Shown here: piece by piece, positions 58,044 through 64,000 of the stretch
Numbering within the stretch: position 1 is the first letter of the stretch
How the letters are laid out: each line of letters begins with the position of its first letter
NCBI RefSeq assembly: GCF_000279535.1
Contig: NZ_ALCH01000004.1
Span: 441,501 to 505,500, forward strand
Length of the DNA stretch: 64,000 nt
Source of the DNA: Streptococcus infantis SPAR10
GTDB taxonomy: Bacteria > Bacillota > Bacilli > Lactobacillales > Streptococcaceae
Reading direction: 5' to 3'
The notes under the pieces: generated by a model
Database searches by the model: none
What the model was told of the DNA's origin: nothing
The model's input: the letters and a program-made list of their open reading frames with translations, nothing else
Made by a program: the position numbers and the translations under genes

Positions 58044-58052
58044 TGGTATAAT
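58044..58052 (+). promoter_or_regulatory. Extended -10 promoter of pyrD
   Basis: TGG followed by consensus TATAAT (58047-58052), 36 bp before the start. The -35 is not clear. Confidence 0.6.
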
Positions 58053-58087
58053 AATAAAGAAATAATGGATTTTGGAGGAATAGAATC

Positions 58088-59023
58088 ATGGTATCAACGA
58101 AAACACAGATTGCTGGTTTTGAGTTTGATAATTGCTTGATGAATGCGGCAGGTGTTGCTTGTATGACAATTGAGGAATTGGAAGGTGTCAAAAATTCAGC
58201 AGCAGGAACCTTTGTCACCAAGACTGCAACCTTGGAATTTCGTCAGGGAAATCCTGAACCACGCTATCAAGATGTTCCACTTGGTTCTATTAACTCTATG
58301 GGGCTCCCAAATAATGGTTTAGACTATTACTTGAACTACCTTTTGGAATTGCAAGAAAAGGAACCAAATCGTACCTTCTTTCTCTCTTTAGTTGGGATGT
58401 CTCCAGAGGAAACTCATACCATCTTGAGGAAGGTTCAAGAAAGTGATTTTCGTGGTTTAACCGAACTCAATCTCTCATGCCCAAATGTTCCAGGTAAGCC
58501 TCAGATTGCCTATGATTTTGAAACAACAGACCGTATCTTGTCAGAAGTCTTTGCCTACTTTACAAAACCTCTTGGAATTAAGCTTCCACCTTATTTTGAT
58601 ATTGTTCACTTTGACCAGGCAGCAGAAATTTTCAACAAATATCCACTCAAATTCGTCAACTGTGTCAACTCTATTGGAAATGGTCTTTATATAGAAGATG
58701 AGTCTGTCGTGATTCGTCCTAAGAACGGCTTTGGTGGAATTGGTGGAGAATACATTAAACCAACTGCTCTTGCCAATGTCCATGCCTTTTATCAACGCTT
58801 AAATCCTCAAATTCAAATCATCGGAACTGGTGGAGTATTAACGGGGCGTGATGCCTTTGAACATATCCTATGTGGTGCCAGCATGGTACAAGTAGGAACT
58901 ACTCTTCATAAAGAAGGTGTAGGTGCTTTTGAACGTATTACAAAGGAACTCAAAGAAATTATGACGGAAAAAGGATACCAAAGCCTAGAGGATTTCCGTG
59001 GAAAATTGAATTATATGGATTAA
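58088..59023 (+). CDS. pyrD: Dihydroorotate dehydrogenase, class 1A (fumarate-dependent type)
   Basis: 311 aa cytosolic flavoprotein oxidising dihydroorotate to orotate in pyrimidine synthesis. The active-site loop [18 protein letters not shown], with its Cys, is typical of class 1A, which uses fumarate as acceptor (the L. lactis PyrDA type). FMN-binding parts include [13 protein letters not shown] and [27 protein letters not shown]. An RBS TGGAGGA precedes ATG. It sits 32 bp before holA; no pyr attenuator was seen upstream. Confidence 0.95.
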   Translation: MVSTKTQIAGFEFDNCLMNAAGVACMTIEELEGVKNSAAGTFVTKTATLEFRQGNPEPRYQDVPLGSINSMGLPNNGLDYYLNYLLELQEKEPNRTFFLSLVGMSPEETHTILRKVQESDFRGLTELNLSCPNVPGKPQIAYDFETTDRILSEVFAYFTKPLGIKLPPYFDIVHFDQAAEIFNKYPLKFVNCVNSIGNGLYIEDESVVIRPKNGFGGIGGEYIKPTALANVHAFYQRLNPQIQIIGTGGVLTGRDAFEHILCGASMVQVGTTLHKEGVGAFERITKELKEIMTEKGYQSLEDFRGKLNYMD

Positions 59024-59055
59024 AAAGAAACTAAATTAAAAAGAAAGGAGAATAA

Positions 59056-60093
59056 ATGCTAGCCATAGAAGAAAGTCGAAAGCTATCCTTAGCGAACCTT
59101 CCTAGTTTGACCCTGTTTACAGGAACTGATCAAGGACAGTATGACGTCATGAAAGCACAAGTTCTAAAGCAAATCGGATATGATCCTGCAGATTTGAATT
59201 TTGCTTATTTTGACATGAAAGAAGTAGACTACAAAAGCTTGGAGCTAGAGTTGGTCAGTCTTCCTTTCTTTGCGGATGAAAAAATTGTTATTTTAGATCA
59301 TTTTCTCGATATTACAACTGCTAAAAAACGCTATCTAACTGATGATGAGCTAAAGGCCTTTGAAGACTATCTGGAAAATCCTGTACCCTCAAGTAAATTA
59401 GTAATCTTTGCTGAAGGCAAGTTAGATAGCAAGAGACGTTTGGTCAAATTACTTAAGCGTGATGCGACAGTATTTGAGGCTCTTGAACCTAAAGAGCAAG
59501 AGTTGCGAGCCTATTTTCAAAAGTTGGCTCAGGAACAGGGACTTACTTTTGATGGAAATTCCTTTGAACAGTTGCTTATCAAATCTAGTTTTCAATTCAG
59601 TGAAATTCAGAAAAACCTGCTCTTCTTACTGTCTTATAAGGATAGTGGTTTGATAACAGAAGAAGATATTGTTGAAGCCATTCCAAAGACTTTACAGGAT
59701 AATATTTTTGATTTGACCCAATTAATATTAACTAAGAAAATTGATCAGGCACGAGATTTAGTTAAAGATTTGACCTTACAGGGTGAAGATGAGATTAAAC
59801 TGATTGCCATTATGCTGGGGCAGTTTAGACTCTATACACAGGTAAAAATATTGCAAGAGTCTGGTCAGACAGAATCACAGATGGTCAGCGGTTTGGGGCA
59901 CTATCTTGGTCGCAATCCGAATCCCTATCAAATCAAATTTGCTCTTCGTGATACGCGAGGATTGTCCCTGAAATTCCTGCAGGATTCTATTCGTTATCTC
60001 ATCCAGGCAGATTATCAAATTAAGACTGGTGTTTACGAAAAAGGGTACTTGTTTGAGAAAGCTTTATTGCAGATTGCGAGCCAGTCAAATTGA
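59056..60093 (+). CDS. holA: DNA polymerase III delta subunit
   Basis: 345 aa clamp-loader subunit that opens the beta clamp. The N-terminal domain begins LANLPSLTLFTGTDQGQYDVMKAQVLKQIGYD; FADEKIVILDHFLDITT and the C-terminal collar-like domain (IMLGQFRLYTQVKILQESGQTESQM, then NPYQIKFALRDTRGL) match Firmicute HolA. AAAGGAG lies 6 bp before the ATG. The gene order pyrD-holA-sodA is the one I recall from pneumococcus. Confidence 0.92.
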   Translation: MLAIEESRKLSLANLPSLTLFTGTDQGQYDVMKAQVLKQIGYDPADLNFAYFDMKEVDYKSLELELVSLPFFADEKIVILDHFLDITTAKKRYLTDDELKAFEDYLENPVPSSKLVIFAEGKLDSKRRLVKLLKRDATVFEALEPKEQELRAYFQKLAQEQGLTFDGNSFEQLLIKSSFQFSEIQKNLLFLLSYKDSGLITEEDIVEAIPKTLQDNIFDLTQLILTKKIDQARDLVKDLTLQGEDEIKLIAIMLGQFRLYTQVKILQESGQTESQMVSGLGHYLGRNPNPYQIKFALRDTRGLSLKFLQDSIRYLIQADYQIKTGVYEKGYLFEKALLQIASQSN

Positions 60094-60102
60094 GCAAATA
60101 AC

Positions 60103-60130
60103 TTGAAAAAAAGGTTGTTTGCGTTATCAT
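60103..60130 (+). promoter_or_regulatory. sodA promoter
   Basis: TTGAAA (60103-60108), a 16-bp spacer and TATCAT (60125-60130), about 30 bp before the start. Confidence 0.6.
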
Positions 60131-60161
60131 TTTTATATAGAAAGAAAAAGAGGTATTACAA

Positions 60162-60767
60162 ATGGCTATTATCTTACCAGATCTTCCATACGCTTACGAT
60201 GCATTGGAACCATATATTGATGCTGAAACAATGCATTTACACCATGACAAACATCACCAAGCATATGTAAATAACGCAAATGCAGCTCTTGAAAAACACC
60301 CTGAAATCGGTGAAGACCTTGAAGCTTTGCTTGCAGATGTTGAATCTATCCCTGCAGATATTCGTCAAGCGCTTATCAATAATGGTGGTGGTCACTTGAA
60401 CCATGCTCTTTTCTGGGAATTGATGACCCCTGAAAAAACAGCTCCTTCAGCAGAACTTGCAGCAGCAATCGATGAAGCTTTTGGTTCATTCGAAGAATTC
60501 CAAGCAGCATTTACTGCAGCAGCAACTACTCGTTTCGGTTCTGGATGGGCATGGTTGGTTGTTAACAAAGAAGGTAAACTTGAAGTGACTTCAACAGCAA
60601 ACCAAGATACACCAATCTCAGAAGGTAAAAAACCAATCTTGGGCTTGGACGTTTGGGAACATGCCTACTACGTGAAATACCGCAACGTGCGTCCTGACTA
60701 CATCAAAGCTTTCTTCTCAGTTATCAACTGGAACAAAGTAGACGAGCTTTACGCAGCAGCTAAATAA
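60162..60767 (+). CDS. sodA: Superoxide dismutase, Mn/Fe type
   Basis: 201 aa, cytoplasmic. Converts superoxide to hydrogen peroxide and oxygen. Metal ligands are readable in [12 protein letters not shown] (His), [11 protein letters not shown] (His) and [20 protein letters not shown] (Asp and His). GSGWAWLVV is also typical. Streptococcal SodA is usually manganese-dependent. The strongly biased codon use (GAA, GCA, GGT) suggests high expression. It has its own promoter and a terminator. Confidence 0.97.
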   Translation: MAIILPDLPYAYDALEPYIDAETMHLHHDKHHQAYVNNANAALEKHPEIGEDLEALLADVESIPADIRQALINNGGGHLNHALFWELMTPEKTAPSAELAAAIDEAFGSFEEFQAAFTAAATTRFGSGWAWLVVNKEGKLEVTSTANQDTPISEGKKPILGLDVWEHAYYVKYRNVRPDYIKAFFSVINWNKVDELYAAAK

Positions 60768-60778
60768 TCGCATTTGAT

Positions 60779-60829
60779 AACACCCCTTTTTAGTTGGATT
60801 TTGGGTCTAGCTTTAAAGGTGTTTTTTTG
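60779..60829 (+). terminator. Terminator of sodA
   Basis: AACACC (60779-60784) and TTT pair with AAAGGTGTT (60815-60823), leaving a bulge and long loop, followed by a T run. Confidence 0.6.
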
Positions 60830-60887
60830 TTTCCTTTTTTAGAAGTAACTGTCTCATGATTTTCCTTTGTTGGATAGGCTTTATTTA

Positions 60888-60896
60888 TGGTATAAT
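60888..60896 (+). promoter_or_regulatory. Extended -10 promoter of the LysR-lspA-rluD operon
   Basis: TGG immediately before consensus TATAAT (60891-60896), 28 bp before the LysR start. The -35 (TTGGAT) is only 15 bp upstream. Confidence 0.6.
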
Positions 60897-60923
60897 GATA
60901 AGATAGAAATCGAAGGAGAAATC

Positions 60924-61832
60924 ATGAATATTCAACAATTACGCTACGTTGTTGCTATTGCAAATAGTGGTACTTTTCGTGAAGCGGCTGAGAAAATGTA
61001 CGTTAGCCAACCCAGTCTATCTATTTCTGTAAGAGACTTGGAAAAAGAGCTAGGTTTCAAGATTTTCCGTAGAACTAGTTCGGGTACATTTCTTACTCGT
61101 CGTGGAATGGAATTTTATGAAAAGGCCCAAGAGTTGGTTAAAGGATTTGATATTTTCCAGAACCAGTATGCCAATCCTGAAGAGGAAAAGGATGAGTTTT
61201 CAATAGCCAGCCAGCACTATGATTTCTTGCCACCGACTATCACAACTTTTTCTCAACGGTATCCAGACTATAAAAATTTCCGTATTTTTGAATCTACAAC
61301 TGTTCAGATTTTGGATGAAGTAGCCCAAGGTCATAGTGAGATTGGGATTATTTACCTTAACAATCAAAACCAAAAGGGTATCATGCAACGGGTTGAAAAG
61401 TTAGGCCTTGAAGTGATTGAGTTGATTCCTTTCCAGACGCATATCTATCTTCGTGAAGGACACCCCTTAGCCAAGAAAAAAGAGTTGGTTATGGAGGATT
61501 TGGCAGATTTACCAACAGTTCGATTCACGCAAGAAAAGGATGAATATCTCTATTACTCAGAAAACTTTGTGGATACAAGTGCCAGCTCTCAGATGTTTAA
61601 CGTAACAGATCGCGCTACTTTAAATGGAATTCTTGAAAGAACAAATGCTTATGCGACTGGTTCTGGATTCTTAGATAGCGATAGCGTTAACGGGATCACC
61701 GTTATTCCACTAAATGATAATCTCAATAATCGTATGGTTTATGTGAAACGTGAGGAAGTAGACTTGAGTCAAGCAGGGACTTTATTTGTAGAGGTTATGC
61801 AAGAGTATTTTGATCAGAAGAGGAAAGCATGA
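60924..61832 (+). CDS. LysR-family transcription regulator (CpsY/MtaR-like)
   Basis: 302 aa from [44 protein letters not shown] at 60924, behind AAGGAG; the frame extends 19 codons upstream without support. N-terminal winged helix-turn-helix and C-terminal effector-binding domain. The neighbours lspA and rluD are those I recall for the pneumococcal LysR gene related to CpsY/MtaR, which controls methionine uptake and surface properties in other streptococci. The effector and targets here are inferred at best. It overlaps lspA by 4 bp. Confidence 0.88.
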   Translation: MNIQQLRYVVAIANSGTFREAAEKMYVSQPSLSISVRDLEKELGFKIFRRTSSGTFLTRRGMEFYEKAQELVKGFDIFQNQYANPEEEKDEFSIASQHYDFLPPTITTFSQRYPDYKNFRIFESTTVQILDEVAQGHSEIGIIYLNNQNQKGIMQRVEKLGLEVIELIPFQTHIYLREGHPLAKKKELVMEDLADLPTVRFTQEKDEYLYYSENFVDTSASSQMFNVTDRATLNGILERTNAYATGSGFLDSDSVNGITVIPLNDNLNNRMVYVKREEVDLSQAGTLFVEVMQEYFDQKRKA

Positions 61833-62296
61833 AAAAAAGAGGAATAGTAGCAGGGATTATAGTAGCCTTGATTGTATTAGATCAATTGGTAAAGGCTTAT
61901 GTCGTTCAGAATATTGCTCTGGGTGAAATCAAATCATGGATCCCAAATCTAGTTAGTTTAACCTATCTGCAAAATAGGGGGGCAGCTTTTTCTATGCTTC
62001 AAGATCAACAGTGGTTTTTTGCGGTGATTACTCTAGTAATTATGGCAGGGGCTATCTGGTATTTGCACAAGCATATAGAAGATTCTGTCTGGACAGTCTT
62101 TGGATTGGTTCTGATTATTGCAGGTGGTCTGGGTAACTTTATCGATCGTATTAGTCAAGGATTTGTCGTGGATATGTTCCACTTGGACTTTGTCAATTTT
62201 GCGATTTTCAATGTGGCTGATAGTTATCTGACAGTAGGGGTCGTTGTGTTATTGATTGCAATGCTTAAAGAGGAAGTAAATGGAAATAAAAATTGA
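61829..62296 (+). CDS. lspA: Lipoprotein signal peptidase (signal peptidase II)
   Basis: 155 aa membrane aspartic protease that cleaves diacylated prolipoproteins before the lipobox Cys. Four hydrophobic segments are visible, with the two catalytic Asp in [15 protein letters not shown] and [20 protein letters not shown] is another signature. It starts within the LysR end (4-bp overlap, AAGAGGAAAG upstream) and overlaps rluD by 17 bp. Confidence 0.95.
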   Translation: MKKRGIVAGIIVALIVLDQLVKAYVVQNIALGEIKSWIPNLVSLTYLQNRGAAFSMLQDQQWFFAVITLVIMAGAIWYLHKHIEDSVWTVFGLVLIIAGGLGNFIDRISQGFVVDMFHLDFVNFAIFNVADSYLTVGVVVLLIAMLKEEVNGNKN

Positions 62297-63173
62297 AAGA
62301 GGCGGGCTCCGCTTAGACAAGGCCCTGTCGGACCTGACAGAATTGTCACGCAGTCTCGCTAATGAACAAATCAAGTCTGGTCAAGTCTTGGTCAACGGCC
62401 AGGTTAAGAAAGCCAAGTATACGGTCCAAGAAGGAGATATGATCACCTATCAAATTCCCGAACCAGAGGTTTTGGAGTATGTAGCTGAAGATATTCCTTT
62501 GGAAATCATTTATCAAGATGAGGATGTAGCAGTAGTCAACAAGCCTCAAGGCATGGTTGTTCATCCAAGTGCTGGACATACCAGTGGTACCTTGGTGAAT
62601 GCTCTTATGTATCATATCAAAGACTTATCAGGAATCAATGGTGTGCTGCGTCCAGGAATTGTCCATCGTATCGATAAGGACACATCTGGGCTTCTCATGA
62701 TTGCTAAAAATGATGAAGCTCACATGGCCCTTGCTCAAGAATTGAAAGACAAGAAATCTCTTCGAAAATATTGGGCTATTGTTCATGGTAATCTTCCAAA
62801 TGACCGTGGAGTCATTGAGGCGCCGATTGGTCGTAGCGAAAAAGATCGCAAGAAACAAGCTGTGACTGCTAAAGGAAAACCAGCAGTGACACGTTTCCAA
62901 GTTTTAGAACGCTTTGGTGACTATTCTTTATTAGAGTTGCAACTGGAAACAGGGCGAACTCATCAAATACGTGTGCACATGGCTTATATCGGACATCCTG
63001 TCGCTGGTGATGAGGTTTATGGTCCTCGTAAAACCCTAAAGGGACATGGGCAATTTCTCCATGCCAAGACGCTAGGATTTACCCATCCAAGAACTGGTGA
63101 AGCGCTGGAATTTACTTCAAATATTCCAACTATCTTTAAAGAGACTTTAGAGAAACTTAGAAATGAACAATAA
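62280..63173 (+). CDS. rluD: Ribosomal large subunit pseudouridine synthase, RluD type
   Basis: 297 aa. An N-terminal S4-like RNA-binding domain ([33 protein letters not shown]) is followed by the pseudouridine synthase core: [18 protein letters not shown] with the catalytic Asp, and [27 protein letters not shown]. It modifies 23S rRNA uridines; the site preference (RluD against RluC-like) is not certain. It is the last gene of the operon. Confidence 0.92.
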   Translation: MEIKIERGGLRLDKALSDLTELSRSLANEQIKSGQVLVNGQVKKAKYTVQEGDMITYQIPEPEVLEYVAEDIPLEIIYQDEDVAVVNKPQGMVVHPSAGHTSGTLVNALMYHIKDLSGINGVLRPGIVHRIDKDTSGLLMIAKNDEAHMALAQELKDKKSLRKYWAIVHGNLPNDRGVIEAPIGRSEKDRKKQAVTAKGKPAVTRFQVLERFGDYSLLELQLETGRTHQIRVHMAYIGHPVAGDEVYGPRKTLKGHGQFLHAKTLGFTHPRTGEALEFTSNIPTIFKETLEKLRNEQ

Positions 63174-63199
63174 AAAAGGACTCAAACGAGTCCTTTTTT
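63172..63199. terminator. Bidirectional terminator overlapping the rluD and ffh stop codons
   Basis: AAAAAAGGACTC-AAAC-GAGTCCTTTTTT is a perfect stem. The A run lies at the rluD stop (63171-63173) and the T run ends in the ffh stop (63198-63200), so both genes use one hairpin. Confidence 0.93.
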
Positions 63200-64000
63200 A
63201 TTTGCGTTTTTTCTTAGCTTTTTTCATTTTGTTGGCCATGCGTTTCATGGATTGCTTCATAGCAAATTCACCGATTTTACCCTTGAGACCTCCACCAAGC
63301 ATCTGGCTCATATCAGGCATTCCGGCTCCTCCAAGAGCAGACATATCCGGCATACCACCTTGTCCCATCATTCCTTCAAGAGCTGACATATCCATGCCAC
63401 CAGGCATATTTTTAGGAAGGTTGTTAGGGTTGATGCCCATTTGCTTCATCATCTTGTTCATGTCACCAGACATGACACCTTGCATGAGTTGTTTAGCTTG
63501 GTTAAAGTCTTTGATGAACTTGTTGACATCGATAAAGGTATTACCAGAACCAGCTGCAATACGACGACGACGACTTGGAGTGAGCAAATCTGGATTTTCA
63601 CGTTCTTCAGGAGTCATAGATGAGACGATGGCACGTTTGCGAGCAATTTGTTTTTCATCCACCTTCATATTTTGAAGGGCAGGATTGTTGGCCATACCAG
63701 GAATCATCTTGAGCAAATCTTCCATCGGCCCCATATTTTGCACCTGATCCAACTGATCGATGAAATCGTTGAAATCAAAGGTGTTTTCCCTCATCTTTTC
63801 AGCCATTTCAAGGGCTTTTTGCTCATCGTATTCTTGGGAAGCTTTCTCAATCAGAGTCAGCATATCTCCCATACCGAGAATACGGCTGGCCATACGGTCA
63901 GGGTGGAAGGTTTCAATATCAGTAATCTTTTCACCAGTACCAGTGAATTTGATTGGTTTTCCAGTGATATGACGAACGGAAAGGGCCGCACCACCACGAG
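63198..64000 (-). CDS. ffh: Signal recognition particle protein Ffh (N-terminal part beyond window)
   Basis: The C-terminal ~267 aa of an expected ~520-aa SRP GTPase. The frame is open to the window edge on the minus strand and begins within the G domain (RGGAALSVRHITGKPIKFTGTGEKI). ETFHPDRMASRILGMGDMLTLIEKA follows. The Met-rich M domain, which binds signal sequences and 4.5S RNA, covers GNTFIDVNKFIKDFNQAKQLMQGVMSGDMNKMMKQM and a long Met/Gly-rich tail, and ends KKAKKKRK. SRS/GTP motifs I-III lie outside the window. Membrane and secretory protein targeting is its role. Confidence 0.96.
   Translation of the reverse strand, partial: RGGAALSVRHITGKPIKFTGTGEKITDIETFHPDRMASRILGMGDMLTLIEKASQEYDEQKALEMAEKMRENTFDFNDFIDQLDQVQNMGPMEDLLKMIPGMANNPALQNMKVDEKQIARKRAIVSSMTPEERENPDLLTPSRRRRIAAGSGNTFIDVNKFIKDFNQAKQLMQGVMSGDMNKMMKQMGINPNNLPKNMPGGMDMSALEGMMGQGGMPDMSALGGAGMPDMSQMLGGGLKGKIGEFAMKQSMKRMANKMKKAKKKRK

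Overview
The window is a 64 kb stretch of low-GC Gram-positive DNA that reads as a mitis-group Streptococcus (S. pneumoniae / S. mitis / S. oralis / S. infantis neighbourhood). The reasons are: CarB, PotA, PstB and AlaS sequences that look very close to my memory of the pneumococcal proteins; a long block (rpsU, hprK-lgt, hemW, spx, pst-phoU, aldC, murB-potABCD, alaS) in the order I recall from pneumococcus; LPxTG surface proteins, one with a YSIRK-like signal peptide; and a mitis-type intergenic repeat. I cannot name the species. A cell-wall dextranase next to a GbpC-like glucan-binding protein argues for an oral commensal rather than a pneumococcus.

Layout. (1) 1-2909: the 3' 90% of carB. 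(2) 3290-26788: a surface-protein region with six LPxTG wall-anchored proteins: a 2327-aa fibrillar adhesin of alternating isopeptide domains, a GH66 dextranase (minus strand), a divergent GbpC-like lectin, two paralogous MSCRAMM-like proteins with TTTEAP stalks and LPFTG anchors, and a 610-aa protein with a Thr-rich stalk. The housekeeping genes nagB and rpsU sit between them. (3) 26968-35738: conserved genes hprK, lgt, two small envelope proteins, hemW, acyl-ACP thioesterase, HAD phosphatase, a membrane protein, spx, UPF0223, an inositol-phosphatase-like gene and an RNA m5C methyltransferase. (4) 35848-40766: pstS-pstC-pstA-pstB-pstB-phoU phosphate uptake. (5) 40924-44812: an amino-acid-binding lipoprotein, a MocR-type regulator whose 3' end lies in a 189-bp MITE-like element, alpha-acetolactate decarboxylase and a YhfC-type membrane protein. 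(6) 44932-49753: murB and the potABCD polyamine transporter. (7) 50201-53547: an alanine T-box leader followed by a LURP-one-related gene and alaS. (8) 53740-56430: an SPFH/zinc-ribbon protein and three small membrane proteins, two of them with zinc ribbons. (9) 56514-64000: gdhA, pyrD, holA, sodA, a LysR regulator, lspA, rluD and the 3' half of ffh.

How the genes fit together. The dextranase and GbpC-like protein are divergently transcribed from two strong promoters and probably form a glucan binding and remodelling pair. All six surface proteins carry a different low-complexity wall-spanning stalk and would need a sortase, which is not in the window. Lgt and LspA, needed to mature the PstS and amino-acid-binding lipoproteins, are both here. 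nagB carries a NagR-type operator in its promoter spacer. Most genes have a recognisable terminator, so transcription units can be drawn with fair confidence.

The best candidates for something under-described are the SPFH/zinc-ribbon locus (53740-56430), the mosaic 2327-aa fibril, the inverted-repeat element that rewrites the end of the MocR-type gene, the apparently leaderless hemW mRNA, and a PstB paralogue whose switch-loop histidine is an arginine.
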